A model generated the notes under the pieces. The model was not told where the DNA came from, did not search any database, and was given only the letters and a program-made list of their open reading frames with translations. A stretch of 64,000 bases of DNA, from contig NZ_JSYM01000001.1 of NCBI RefSeq assembly GCF_000812945.1, forward strand, positions 1,798,001 to 1,862,000. The letters are read 5' to 3'. Numbering within the stretch: the first letter of the stretch is position 1; each line of letters begins with the position of its first letter. A program made the translations under genes and the position numbers. The stretch comes from Flavobacterium sp. AED (GTDB lineage: Bacteria > Bacteroidota > Bacteroidia > Flavobacteriales > Flavobacteriaceae). This document shows positions 53,647 through 62,517 of this stretch, piece after piece.

Positions 53647-54354
53647 TTATGCTTCTGAATTATCCTGCAATAGATTTTTATAAATAAGACCAGCCACAAT
53701 AGCGCCTAATATTGGTGCAACCCAAAACAACCATACTTGTGATAACGGTTCACCTCCTACAAATAAAGCCTGCGATAATGATCTTGCCGGATTTACAGAA
53801 GTATTGGTGATAGGAATACTGATTAAGTGAATTAAGGTTAATGCTAAACCAATGGCAATTCCTGCGAATTTTCCGTTTGCAAATTTATCGGTTGCGCCAA
53901 GGATGATCAATAAGAAAAATAAGGTCAAGACAAATTCGGCTATAAAAGCTGCCTGCATGGAATATCCATCGGGTGAAAAAGCGCCAAATCCATTCGATGC
54001 AAAAGCTCCAGCCTTAGTATTGTCTATCATAAAACCAGCTTTTCCGGATGCAATTGTGAATAAAGTTCCTGCTGCAGCAATAGCACCAACACATTGCGCA
54101 ATGATATAAGGCAGTAATTCTTTGGCCGAAAATCTGCCTCCTGCCCATAATCCAAAAGAAACAGCCGGATTAAAATGACCACCGGAAATGTGACCTACTG
54201 CATAGGCCATGGTCAAAACCGTTAAACCAAAAGCTAGAGAAACTCCCACAAATCCAATCCCTAAATCAGGAATTCCAGCAGCAAAAAGTGCGCTGCCACA
54301 ACCTCCAAATACTAACCAATACGTTCCGAAAAATTCTGCAAAAAGTTTTTTCAT
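53647..54354 (-). CDS. aqpZ: Aquaporin Z
   Basis: 235 residues with six membrane helices and the two NPA boxes, [13 protein letters not shown] (about 57-69) and [16 protein letters not shown] (about 177-192). Ar/R filter residues fit a water-selective channel: the Arg after the second NPA is present. It starts with [20 protein letters not shown]. It is a single gene, apparently without operon partners; the DoxX-type gene lies 28 bases upstream. Confidence 0.95.
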   Translation of the reverse strand: MKKLFAEFFGTYWLVFGGCGSALFAAGIPDLGIGFVGVSLAFGLTVLTMAYAVGHISGGHFNPAVSFGLWAGGRFSAKELLPYIIAQCVGAIAAAGTLFTIASGKAGFMIDNTKAGAFASNGFGAFSPDGYSMQAAFIAEFVLTLFFLLIILGATDKFANGKFAGIAIGLALTLIHLISIPITNTSVNPARSLSQALFVGGEPLSQVWLFWVAPILGAIVAGLIYKNLLQDNSEA

Positions 54355-54382
54355 AATAGATTTATTTAAATTAAGGGTAAAG

Positions 54383-54748
54383 TTAATTATTGAGAAATGT
54401 ATATTGAAAGTCCCAGTACATCAAGCCAAACTGCAAGGGTATTCGTAAAAGTAAAACCCATTTAGGTAAACCCATTCTCGCTTTTTCATTTGCATACATA
54501 TAAATATGCGTTGGAAAAATTGCAAGTAACAAGGCTATAATTCCCCAAGCGGCAAGTTTTGAAGCAGTAGGAATGCAAAGTGCTATTCCCAAAAGTATTT
54601 CAGCAAAACCGCTTATGGAATTTAATAACTTTGGATTTGGAAAATAAGGAGGAATGATTTTTAGGTAAAGGCGAGGGTTTCTGAAATGATTAAATCCTGC
54701 TAAAATATAAACAAAAGCCATTGCGTATAAATGCCAAGGTAAAGTCAT
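54383..54748 (-). CDS. DoxX-family small membrane protein
   Basis: 121 residues with four hydrophobic segments. [20 protein letters not shown] near 11-30 and [20 protein letters not shown] near 46-65 are typical of the DoxX/MauE-like family. Members are associated with redox or oxidative stress; the function is unknown here. It may be read together with aqpZ. Confidence 0.8.
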   Translation of the reverse strand: MTLPWHLYAMAFVYILAGFNHFRNPRLYLKIIPPYFPNPKLLNSISGFAEILLGIALCIPTASKLAAWGIIALLLAIFPTHIYMYANEKARMGLPKWVLLLRIPLQFGLMYWDFQYTFLNN

Positions 54749-54830
54749 AACAAGTTGTTTGTTACGAATTTAATAAAATTATTAATACAAATAATACAAT
54801 TAAATTAATAATTTTAGCTTTAAATGAAAA

Positions 54831-55727
54831 TTAGGTTGTTTTCTTGAAATTTACATTCATGATGATTATAGCCAGAATAATTAAAAGAATTCCAAACCAT
54901 TGAACAGTGTTTACCTTTTCGCTTAAAAGAAAATAAGCCATTAGTACCGATACCGGAAGTTCTAATGCGGAAACAATGCTTCCTAATCCAATTCCGGTAA
55001 GAGGAAAACCGGCATTGAATAATAATGGCGGAATCACTGTCCCAAAAAGGGCCAATACAATTCCCCATTTCATGAAAATCTCAAAATTGAAAGGAGTGTT
55101 TTGTGTTGCAATAGCAAACCCAAAAACAATTATCGCGCCACCCAACAACATAAAAAGACTGCGTTGCGCTGACGAAACATGTGTTGCCACACGATTAGCG
55201 GTAAACATTGTTGTGGTAAAAGAAACCGCTGATAAAAGCCCCAATATGATGCCGCGCCAGTCAAAATCAACTTTGCTCTGAATGAGATTTGTAGCGAGAG
55301 CCGTTCCTATTAATACGATGATTACAGATATGATTTTTTGTATAGAAGGTATTTTCTTTTCTAAAAGCATTTCGAATAAAACGCCCATCCAAACGGTTTG
55401 CATCAACAAAATAATAGCAATTGAAACAGGAATGTATTTGATGGCCAAATAATAAAAAACACTGGTCATTCCCAGAGAAGTTCCGGCTAGCATCAATTGA
55501 AAAATGTTTTTCTTAGAAGCTTTTACAACATTATTCCCTTTTTTAGCTTTTTGATAGCTATTGATAATCAACATTCCTAGAATTCCATATATAAATTGGG
55601 CTATTGTCACTTCGGGAGTTGTAAAACCTTCTCCATAAGCTATTTTTACAAACGTAGCCAGCATTCCGTAGCTCGTTGCGCCAAGACCTACTAAAAAAAC
55701 TCCTTTTAATACATTGTTCTTTATCAT
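54831..55727 (-). CDS. EamA-family (DMT) transporter
   Basis: 298 residues with ten hydrophobic segments and the two EamA repeats. The first begins VFLVGLGATSYGMLATFVK (10-28); the second IILGLLSAVSFTTTMFTANR (near 156-175) ends VNTVQWFGILLIILAIIIMN. It is a multi-substrate-type exporter of metabolites such as amino acids. A single gene on the - strand. Confidence 0.9.
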   Translation of the reverse strand: MIKNNVLKGVFLVGLGATSYGMLATFVKIAYGEGFTTPEVTIAQFIYGILGMLIINSYQKAKKGNNVVKASKKNIFQLMLAGTSLGMTSVFYYLAIKYIPVSIAIILLMQTVWMGVLFEMLLEKKIPSIQKIISVIIVLIGTALATNLIQSKVDFDWRGIILGLLSAVSFTTTMFTANRVATHVSSAQRSLFMLLGGAIIVFGFAIATQNTPFNFEIFMKWGIVLALFGTVIPPLLFNAGFPLTGIGLGSIVSALELPVSVLMAYFLLSEKVNTVQWFGILLIILAIIIMNVNFKKTT

Positions 55728-55867
55728 TTATTCTATTTTAAAAAGCGGGCAAAGATAGGTTTTTGTTTTTGGGATGTGTGTCAATTATGAATTAAGATTC
55801 AAGTTTTAGTATTTCCTTAAAACAACAATTTAAAAATTCCTTCTCAATGGGAACATTGTTTATGGAG

Positions 55868-56269
55868 TTATTTTGTTTCTTTTTCTATCAAATCACTTAA
55901 ATGTAAACGCAATGCATCTACCGAAATATTTATTTCCCAAAATGATAATCCCAATGAAATAAGCAAACCAAGTAAACTCATTCCAAAAAGATAAATTCCA
56001 AATAATTGCTGATCTAAAAATAACAATAACATTGTAAAAACGGATAAAAAGAGACTTGATACTCCAGCCATTTGCATGTAGCGAATGAGTGTTAAGCGTA
56101 AGTTCAGGTTTTTGATTTCCAATAAAATCATTTTATTTTCTTTCTCTTTGTATGTCTTTTTTAGTCCCCTGACAATTGTTGCAACGGTCAAAAATCGGTT
56201 TGTATATGCCAATAAAATCAACGAGGTTGCTGAGAAAAGTAAAGCAGGAGTTTCTATGTGTAAAGTCAT
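55868..56269 (-). CDS. DUF2721 membrane protein
   Basis: 133 residues with three hydrophobic helices (about 7-28, 68-88, 92-115) and the family line TNRFLTVATIVRGLKK between the first and second. EINISVDALRLHLSDLIEKE is the family C-terminus. The function is unknown. It faces the divergent secreted-protein gene. Confidence 0.85.
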   Translation of the reverse strand: MTLHIETPALLFSATSLILLAYTNRFLTVATIVRGLKKTYKEKENKMILLEIKNLNLRLTLIRYMQMAGVSSLFLSVFTMLLLFLDQQLFGIYLFGMSLLGLLISLGLSFWEINISVDALRLHLSDLIEKETK

Positions 56270-56471
56270 AATTGTGATTGTGTTTTTATAATGAAAAATC
56301 TAAAGTACGCAATTCGATTCTTTTTTAAATAAAAAAAATGGCAAGAGTGAACTTGCAGTTTCTTGATGCGTTTTTAAAATAATACAACTCTTAGGTAGGG
56401 TAAAGTGTTTTACAGTTGTCTTATTATTGAAGTTAGTCAAACGATAATAACTGTAATTAAAATTTATAATC

Positions 56472-56939
56472 ATGAAAACAATTAAAGTCCTACTTGTCCT
56501 ATTTTTTTTGGGAGCAATAGCAACAGTAAATGCACAAGAAGCCAGTGTAAAAAGTGAAACAAGCATAAATACCAATGCAGATAAAATCACTTATTATCAA
56601 CAAAGGGGTAGTGAAGATGCTAATTATGAATTGACATTTACGGCTAAAACGAAAGCCGAGGAGAAAGCTTTTTGGAAAGAGCAAAAAGAGTACGAAAAGG
56701 ATTTGAAAAAAAAGAATAGAAAAGCATATCAGGCCTATATTGCCAGCAAGCAAGATGTTTATACAACGCATCATTCTCATTGTGATGCTAATTGCCACCA
56801 CAGTGATTCCTTTTATGGACACGCAGGATTTTATTATTATGAATATGATCAAAGAAATTATCAAAGAGCACCAAACAATACTTCGGTAAGTACACAAATA
56901 GGCGTGCGTGCCCCCAGCGTACGATTAGGTCTTTTTTAA
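56472..56939 (+). CDS. Secreted histidine-rich small protein, unknown function
   Basis: 155 residues with a signal peptide (about 1-21, ending ATVNAQ). The middle is Lys/Glu-rich (about 60-95; WKEQKEYEKDLKKKNRKAYQ). Then comes the cluster THHSHCDANCHHSDSFYGHA (about 98-117) with seven His and two Cys, followed by tyrosines. The cluster looks like a metal-binding patch, but no family is recognised. A bidirectional terminator follows. Confidence 0.6.
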   Translation: MKTIKVLLVLFFLGAIATVNAQEASVKSETSINTNADKITYYQQRGSEDANYELTFTAKTKAEEKAFWKEQKEYEKDLKKKNRKAYQAYIASKQDVYTTHHSHCDANCHHSDSFYGHAGFYYYEYDQRNYQRAPNNTSVSTQIGVRAPSVRLGLF

Positions 56940-56955
56940 TATATTGAAGTTTACA

Positions 56956-56997
56956 AAAAGCCGTTTTTTTCTTGTTTAGAAAAAACGGCTTTATTAT
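56956..56997. terminator. Terminator with long A/T-rich stem after the His-rich protein gene
   Basis: AAAGCCGTTTTTT pairs with AAAAAACGGCTTT (13 bases) around a 8-9-base loop. Both strands end in T-rich sequence. Confidence 0.85.
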
Positions 56998-57146
56998 TTT
57001 ACAGGCAGGTATTTTGCATTAATTTCTGTTACAATAAATCCTATTGCGACAAAAAAGTAAACTTATTTCAATTAATACGTGCATGATTTTATTTATCTGC
57101 TTTTGTTTGTGGTCGTCTTACTGGGATTTTATAAGTTAATTTTTTT

Positions 57147-57171
57147 GTCATTTCGACGAAGGAGAAATCAC
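57147..57171. repeat. Dispersed repeat of the GTCATTTCGACGAAGGAGAAATC type
   Basis: The stretch GTCATTTCGACGAAGGAG followed by AAATCAC matches a palindromic-type repeat that is common between genes of Bacteroidota. It sits in a 475-base gap (56940-57415) between the His-rich protein gene and htpG. The gap otherwise contains two terminators, a second repeat-like piece near 57240-57275 (TTGCTTACTGTTGTGGACAC) and no ORF. Confidence 0.5.
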
Positions 57172-57344
57172 AAAGTCATAGTGTATTATTCTTAACTTAA
57201 TGACATTGCTCTCGCTTAGCTACGTGGTTTTTTTAGTTTAGTTGCTTACTGTTGTGGACACGGATTAAAAATTCTCGCTATCGTATTTTTTTAAATCTTG
57301 TTTCAAAGTTCGTTATTCTTTTTGCTGTTTTTCATTTTTAAAAA

Positions 57345-57385
57345 TAAAAAAGACCTGCAAGTTTACACAAGCAGGTCTTTTCTCT
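57345..57385 (-). terminator. Intrinsic terminator of htpG
   Basis: AAAAAGACCTGC pairs with GCAGGTCTTTT around a 12-base loop. It is 31 bases after the htpG stop. Confidence 0.85.
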
Positions 57386-57415
57386 TTTCATCGGTTATAC
57401 GAATAACCAAATAAA

Positions 57416-59317
57416 CTATTTTATTAAATCAAAACTTCTTTTCACGAAAGCTGTTAATGCTTCTCCTTTTAATAAGTTTTGTGACAATTTAGCTAAGTCT
57501 AAGGCTTGTTTTACCAAACTTTCCTGAGCTGTTTTGTCTTTATTGTTTAGGATGCTTGTTGCCAATTCAGAATTGGTATTCACCACTAAATTGTACATTT
57601 CCGGCATATTGCCCATTCCGAACATTCCGCCGCCACCGGATTGACTCATCTCTTTCATTCTACGCATGAATTCTGGTTGCGTGATGATGAATGGTGAAGC
57701 ATTGCTGTCTAAAGCTTCCAGTTGAACGGAGTAGGTTTGTTTAGGTACAATTGCCTCTAAAACAGTTTTTAAATTCGTTTGTTCTTCCTCAGATAATTTA
57801 GAAATAGTAGTTTCCTCTTTCTTGATTAAATTATCAATATGGTCTGAATCAACACGTACGAAAGTCATCCCGCTGTTATCGCCTTCAATTTTTTGAATTA
57901 AATGAGAGATAATTGGAGAATCAAGCAATAAAACTTCATATCCTTTTTCTTTTGCAATTTCAATATACGAGTGTTGCGCTTCTTTATTTCCAGCATATAA
58001 AACAACCAGTTTTCCGTCTTTGTCAGTTTGATTTGCAGCCAGTTTTTCTTTTAGTTCTTCTAATGTAAAATATTTATCATCTACAGTAGGATACAAAACA
58101 AAAGCACCTGATTTTTCGTAGAATTTATCTTCGGAAAGCATTCCGTATTCTAAAACGATTTTTATGTCGTTCCATTTTTTCTCAAAATCTTCACGGTTTT
58201 CGTTGAATAACGATTTTAGTTTATCAGCTACTTTACGGGTAATATAATTCGATATTTTCTTAACGGCAGCATCCGCTTGTAATCCAGAACGCGATACATT
58301 CAATGGAATATCCGGTGAATCGATAACCCCTTTAAGCATGGTTAAAAATTCAGGAACAATTCCCTCTACATTATCTGTTACGTAAACCTGATTTTGGTAC
58401 AATTGAATTTTATCTTTCTGAATTTGTAAATCAGAACCCAATTTTGGGAAATATAAAATACCTGTTAAATTAAACGGATAATCTACATTTAAATGAATAT
58501 GGAATAACGGTTCTTCAAATTGCATTGGATACAATTCATGGTAGAAATTTTTATAATCTTCATCCGACAATTCAGTTGGTTGTTTCGTCCAAGCTGGATT
58601 TGGGTTGTTGATGATATTATCTATTTCAACTGTTTTGAAGGTTTCTTCTTTGTCTTCTGGAGCAACTTCTTCGCCCTTTTTTTGTTCAATTTTCTCCGTT
58701 TTAGTTCCAAATTTAATTGGAATAGGCATGAACTTATTGTATTTATTCAATAACTGATTGATTTTTGCGTCTTCCAAAAATTCTAAAGAATCTTCAGCAA
58801 TATGCAAAATAATCTCTGTTCCACGAGTGGTTTTATCCGCAGGCTCTAATGTAAACTCAGGACTTCCATCACAGGTCCAGTGTGCTGCAGGTTCATCTTT
58901 GAAAGATTTAGTGATAATTTCCACTTTTTCGGCAACCATAAATGCAGAATAGAAACCAAGACCAAAATGACCAATAATTCCTGAATCTTTAGCAGAGTCT
59001 TTGTATTTGTCCAAAAATTCTTCAGCACCAGAAAAGGCTACTTGGTTGATGTATTTTTCTACTTCATCTGCAGTCATTCCTAAACCTTGATCGATAATGT
59101 GTAGTTTTTTACCTTCTTTGTCGATTTTTACTTCGATAATTGGGTTGCCATATTCTACTTTGGCTTCGCCAATGCTTGTTAAATGTTTTAATTTTAGCGT
59201 GGCGTCTGTCCCATTTGAAATCAATTCACGCAAGAAAATTTCGTGATCACTGTACAAGAATTTCTTGATTAGGGGGAAGATGTTTTCTACCGAAACATTA
59301 ATTTTTCCAGTTGTCAT
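57416..59317 (-). CDS. htpG: Molecular chaperone HtpG (Hsp90)
   Basis: 633 residues. The GHKL ATPase domain shows EIFLRELISNGTDATLKLKH (near 23-42), DQGLGMTADEVEKYINQVA (near 76-94) and IGHFGLGFYSAFMVAEKVEI (near 115-134). Middle and C-terminal dimer domains follow. RSGLQADAAVKKISNYI is a family line. It folds and protects client proteins under heat and oxidative stress. A single gene with terminator; the upstream gap shows no consensus promoter of the TAnnTTTG form, so it may have another control. Confidence 0.97.
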   Translation of the reverse strand: MTTGKINVSVENIFPLIKKFLYSDHEIFLRELISNGTDATLKLKHLTSIGEAKVEYGNPIIEVKIDKEGKKLHIIDQGLGMTADEVEKYINQVAFSGAEEFLDKYKDSAKDSGIIGHFGLGFYSAFMVAEKVEIITKSFKDEPAAHWTCDGSPEFTLEPADKTTRGTEIILHIAEDSLEFLEDAKINQLLNKYNKFMPIPIKFGTKTEKIEQKKGEEVAPEDKEETFKTVEIDNIINNPNPAWTKQPTELSDEDYKNFYHELYPMQFEEPLFHIHLNVDYPFNLTGILYFPKLGSDLQIQKDKIQLYQNQVYVTDNVEGIVPEFLTMLKGVIDSPDIPLNVSRSGLQADAAVKKISNYITRKVADKLKSLFNENREDFEKKWNDIKIVLEYGMLSEDKFYEKSGAFVLYPTVDDKYFTLEELKEKLAANQTDKDGKLVVLYAGNKEAQHSYIEIAKEKGYEVLLLDSPIISHLIQKIEGDNSGMTFVRVDSDHIDNLIKKEETTISKLSEEEQTNLKTVLEAIVPKQTYSVQLEALDSNASPFIITQPEFMRRMKEMSQSGGGGMFGMGNMPEMYNLVVNTNSELATSILNNKDKTAQESLVKQALDLAKLSQNLLKGEALTAFVKRSFDLIK

Positions 59318-59455
59318 ATTTTGAATTTTTAAGTTTGAATTTGGAACTATTCAGTCAAATAAGATACCAATCTAGATTAAAGTGACAAATTGTCGTAAGC
59401 GTTAATTATGATATAAAATAATTTAATTGTGAAACATTTTTGTTTTGATGCGTTG

Positions 59456-59463
59456 TATCTTTG
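59456..59463 (+). promoter_or_regulatory. Promoter -7 element before the lipocalin-like gene
   Basis: TATCTTTG matches TAnnTTTG and lies 32 bases before the start at 59496. Confidence 0.65.
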
Positions 59464-59495
59464 TAATAATATTAATCACAAAATTTTTTGACACG

Positions 59496-59969
59496 ATGAA
59501 AAAAGTTATTTTATTATGCACATTAGCTATTTTGATGTTTGCATGTAAGTCAACATCAGTAACCAGTACAAATACCGATAGAAAAGCGCAAGTTGCTATG
59601 AAAGGAAACTGGGTTATCAGTTCCGTAACCTATCCAGGTTCACAATACATTAAAGTGAATTCATTTCAAATTGCTGATTCAGAATGTTTTGTAGGTAGTA
59701 CTTGGAAATTTATTTCTAATAATAATAAAGGAGATATGGCTTTGACAAAAGCTGGATGTTCCTCATTTAGTTCTCCAATTACTTGGTTTGTAAATAAAGA
59801 TGGTCAATTTATTCTGAAAGTTTTGGATGCAGGCATAAAAGCAAAAAAAGTTAGAGAAGGGTATATATTATATGTAGCGAACCAAACAGAAACTTCTTTT
59901 CAGTTGATTGATAAAATTGATGTAGGTGGAAAAATGACTGATGTGGTTTACCAATTTCAAAAAAACTAA
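59496..59969 (+). CDS. Lipocalin-like small lipoprotein
   Basis: 157 residues from the Met at 59496 (MKKVILLCTLAILMFACKS), a clear lipoprotein signal (Cys17). The upstream frame of 17 codons contains the promoter and is not used. The mature part has GNWVISSVTYPGSQYIK, then SFQIADSECFVGSTWKF, and its beta strands resemble the lipocalin-like families of flavobacteria. The next gene begins 18 bases after the stop, and its product is also a lipoprotein, so the two are co-transcribed. Confidence 0.78.
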   Translation: MKKVILLCTLAILMFACKSTSVTSTNTDRKAQVAMKGNWVISSVTYPGSQYIKVNSFQIADSECFVGSTWKFISNNNKGDMALTKAGCSSFSSPITWFVNKDGQFILKVLDAGIKAKKVREGYILYVANQTETSFQLIDKIDVGGKMTDVVYQFQKN

Positions 59970-59987
59970 TTAATTAAAAATACAAAT

Positions 59988-60683
59988 ATGAAAAAGATTT
60001 CAATAGTTGCAATGGCAACAATAATGTTGATGGGTTCAATGTTTACTAGCTGTGAGGCAGTTAAAAATACGAATAAAACGCAAAGAGGAGCTGGAATAGG
60101 AGCTGTTGCCGGAGCTGTTTTAGGAGGAGTCCTGGGAAATAATTTAGGTAAAGGTGGTAACGGAGCATTAGGAGCGGTATTAGGTGGAGTTGTTGGTGGA
60201 GTTGCCGGTGGAGTTATTGGTAACAAAATGGATAAACAAGCAAGAGAAATCGATGCTGCACTTCCAGGAGCTGAAGTAGTTCGTGTAGGAGAAGGAATTA
60301 AATTAGTTTTGAATGAAAATGCAGTACGTTTTGATACTAATAAATCTTCTTTGACAGCTTCTGCAAAAGCTAATTTAGATAAATTGGTTCCTGTTTTTGG
60401 AGAATATCCAGATACTAATATTACTATTTACGGATATACTGACAGTACTGGTCCAGCAGATTATAATTTAAAACTTTCTGGTGAAAGAGCTGCGTCTGTT
60501 AGAAATTATTTAGCAAGCAAAGGGGTTTCTTCCAGTAGATTTCAAGTAACTGGTATGGGTATTGCTGATCCAATTGCATCTAATCAAACTGCTGATGGAA
60601 GAAGTCAAAACCGTCGTGTTGAATTTGCTATTACTGCAAATGAAAAAATGATTCAAGAAGCTAAAACAGAAGTGAAGCAATAA
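59988..60683 (+). CDS. OmpA-family lipoprotein with glycine zipper
   Basis: 231 residues. Lipoprotein signal (MFTSC, Cys near 22), then a glycine-zipper region (about 34-80; GAGIGAVAGAVLGGVLGNNL and further GGVVGGVAGGVIGNKM). The OmpA-like peptidoglycan-binding domain follows (about 110-220; YGYTDSTGPADYNLKLSGER and ASNQTADGRSQNRRVEF). It ties the outer membrane to the cell wall, with the zipper region likely associated with the membrane. It is the second gene of a pair and ends at a terminator. Confidence 0.93.
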   Translation: MKKISIVAMATIMLMGSMFTSCEAVKNTNKTQRGAGIGAVAGAVLGGVLGNNLGKGGNGALGAVLGGVVGGVAGGVIGNKMDKQAREIDAALPGAEVVRVGEGIKLVLNENAVRFDTNKSSLTASAKANLDKLVPVFGEYPDTNITIYGYTDSTGPADYNLKLSGERAASVRNYLASKGVSSSRFQVTGMGIADPIASNQTADGRSQNRRVEFAITANEKMIQEAKTEVKQ

Positions 60684-60702
60684 GCTAATTTTCTATAAAA
60701 GT

Positions 60703-60736
60703 AAAAGCTGTTTCGTCATGAAACAGCTTTTTTTTT
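60703..60736 (+). terminator. Intrinsic terminator of ompA-like gene
   Basis: AAAAGCTGTTTC pairs perfectly with GAAACAGCTTTT around GTCAT and is followed by Ts. Confidence 0.92.
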
Positions 60737-60761
60737 GACTTCATTTTTAAATTAAACATTG

Positions 60762-60769
60762 TAAATTTG
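60762..60769 (+). promoter_or_regulatory. Promoter -7 element of the ABC ATPase gene
   Basis: TAAATTTG matches TAnnTTTG, 18 bases before the start at 60788, right after the preceding terminator. Confidence 0.7.
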
Positions 60770-60787
60770 CGCTCTTAAATACTGAAC

Positions 60788-61732
60788 ATGCTTGAAATAA
60801 AAAATATATCTTTTACTTACATTGAAAATCCCGTTATCAAGAATATTAGTTTTGAAATTACCCAAGGACAAAATGTAGCAGTAATTGGTGAAAGTGGCTG
60901 TGGTAAAAGTACTTTGTTGAAATTGATATATGGATTATATGATTTAGATGAAGGTCAAATAGCCTATAATAATAAACCCATTTTTGGACCCAAACGCAAT
61001 CTTGTTCCCGGGGAAGATTATATTAAATACTTAGCTCAGGATTTCGACTTGATGCCTTATATATCTGTTGAAGAAAATGTAGGGAAGTTTTTGTCTAATA
61101 TTTATAAAGACAAAAAGAAAGCCAGAGTTCAGGAACTTTTGGAAATGGTTGAAATGTCGGAATTTGCTAAAGTGAAAGCTAAATACCTTAGTGGCGGACA
61201 GCAACAAAGAGTTGCACTGGCAAGAGTTTTAGCATTGGAGCCGGAAATAGTTTTGCTGGATGAACCTTTCAGTCAGATTGATTCCTTTAGAAAAAATGCC
61301 TTGCGTAGAAATTTATTCAGTTACTTAAAACAAAAAGGGATTACCTGTATTATTGCTACACATGACAGTACGGATGCTTTGTCCTTTTCGGATGAAACTA
61401 TCGTAATGCACAACGGAAAAGTGCTTACAAAAGGAAACTCAAAAACCTTGTATGAAAATCCCACAAATAAATATGTTGCGTCTCTTTTTGGGGAAGTAAA
61501 TGAATTAAAATTGTCACAATTAATTGCACTTGATGGTGACGATGAAGCACTTTTGCTCTATCCACATCAGTTGAAAGTGGTCGATAAGGGAATGATGCAC
61601 GTAGTTGTAAAACAATGTTATTTTAAAGGAAGCCATTATTTGATAAAAGCAGCTTTTGAAAGAAGAGCCATTTTCTTTGAACATGATTCGGAATTAGAAT
61701 TGAATCAGGAAGTGACATTGATGTTAGGGTAA
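60788..61732 (+). CDS. ABC transporter ATP-binding protein with TOBE-like C-terminus
   Basis: 314 residues. Walker A GESGCGKST (about 38-46), signature YLSGGQQQRVALARV (about 137-151), Walker B IVLLDEPFSQID (about 159-170) and H-loop ATHDS. After about 240 comes a TOBE-like domain (LYPHQLKVVDKGMMHVVVKQ). This layout is seen in importers of the Pot/Ugp/Fbp type. No permease or binding protein gene is adjacent, so its partners are elsewhere. A single gene with promoter and terminator. Confidence 0.88.
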   Translation: MLEIKNISFTYIENPVIKNISFEITQGQNVAVIGESGCGKSTLLKLIYGLYDLDEGQIAYNNKPIFGPKRNLVPGEDYIKYLAQDFDLMPYISVEENVGKFLSNIYKDKKKARVQELLEMVEMSEFAKVKAKYLSGGQQQRVALARVLALEPEIVLLDEPFSQIDSFRKNALRRNLFSYLKQKGITCIIATHDSTDALSFSDETIVMHNGKVLTKGNSKTLYENPTNKYVASLFGEVNELKLSQLIALDGDDEALLLYPHQLKVVDKGMMHVVVKQCYFKGSHYLIKAAFERRAIFFEHDSELELNQEVTLMLG

Positions 61733-61806
61733 GAAGCAAATTGTAGATTCAGAAAGCAATGGACAACTAGAAATGGCTATTGCATGATAGCATTACAGCA
61801 AAATAT

Positions 61807-61840
61807 AAAACCCCAAAGTCTTGAATTTTGGGGTTTTTAT
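61807..61840. terminator. Bidirectional terminator between convergent genes
   Basis: AAAACCCCAAA pairs with TTTGGGGTTTT around an about 10-base loop, and T-runs are seen on both strands, between the ABC ATPase gene and the Spy-like gene. Confidence 0.82.
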
Positions 61841-61845
61841 TTATG

Positions 61846-62298
61846 TTATTTTTTTAACTCTGCTTTTCTTTCTCCTCCATGATGTCCACGATGTCCATTT
61901 CTTTGATGCTGTTTTTCTTTCATTGCATCCCATTTTTCAAATTGTTCCGGAGACAATATACTTTTCATTTTATTCTTCATGACAATTTGCTCATCTAGCA
62001 TCTTGTTTTTCATTGCAAAAAGTTCATCACTAGTCGGTTTTTCCTGATTCGCTTTTCGCGCCGTTCTCATAGCTTCTCTTTTGGTACTTTGTTCAGCAAT
62101 GATTTGTTTCATTTGTTCTTGCTGTTTGGCATTCAAGTCTAGGTCTAATGTCATTTTTTTTAACATTAATTGATTTCGTTGTTCTGGAGTGAATTTTTCC
62201 ATCTCATCTCTACGAGGTCTTTTTTCCATTTCTTTTTTGTCCTGAGCAAAAGATGACATACCGACAACTAATAATGCGGCGATAATTAATTTTTTCAT
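61846..62298 (-). CDS. Spy/CpxP-like periplasmic protein (LTXXQ type / DUF4890)
   Basis: 150 residues with a signal peptide (1-18, ending SSFAQ). The mature protein is highly charged and helical with two LTXXQ-like lines, FTPEQRNQLMLKKMTLDLDL and ILSPEQFEKWDAMKE. The C-terminus is rich in His, Arg and Gly (HQRNGHRGHHGGERK). The pattern resembles Spy/CpxP-type periplasmic chaperones and the flavobacterial DUF4890 family. A role in envelope stress or metal response is inferred. Confidence 0.72.
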   Translation of the reverse strand: MKKLIIAALLVVGMSSFAQDKKEMEKRPRRDEMEKFTPEQRNQLMLKKMTLDLDLNAKQQEQMKQIIAEQSTKREAMRTARKANQEKPTSDELFAMKNKMLDEQIVMKNKMKSILSPEQFEKWDAMKEKQHQRNGHRGHHGGERKAELKK

Positions 62299-62517
62299 TT
62301 CTATTGTTTTAAGTTATGGTTATAAGACAACAGAAGAAATGAAAAGTTTAATCGTTAACAAAAGTTTATCGTTTGGATAATGTGAGAAAACTCATTGTTC
62401 AGCTACCTAAAAAGTATTATTGTTTTCAGCGTAGTAATTTATAGCGCATGATATTTATCAGCTTTTATGCCGTTTTGTTTCTCGACTTTTGTGGTTTATT
62501 TATTAAATCATTTAGGC

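Noticed and set aside
57100..57300. Possible small RNA between the His-rich protein gene and htpG
   Set aside because: Repeat-like sequence and two terminators occur, but no promoter or stable fold that I can point to.
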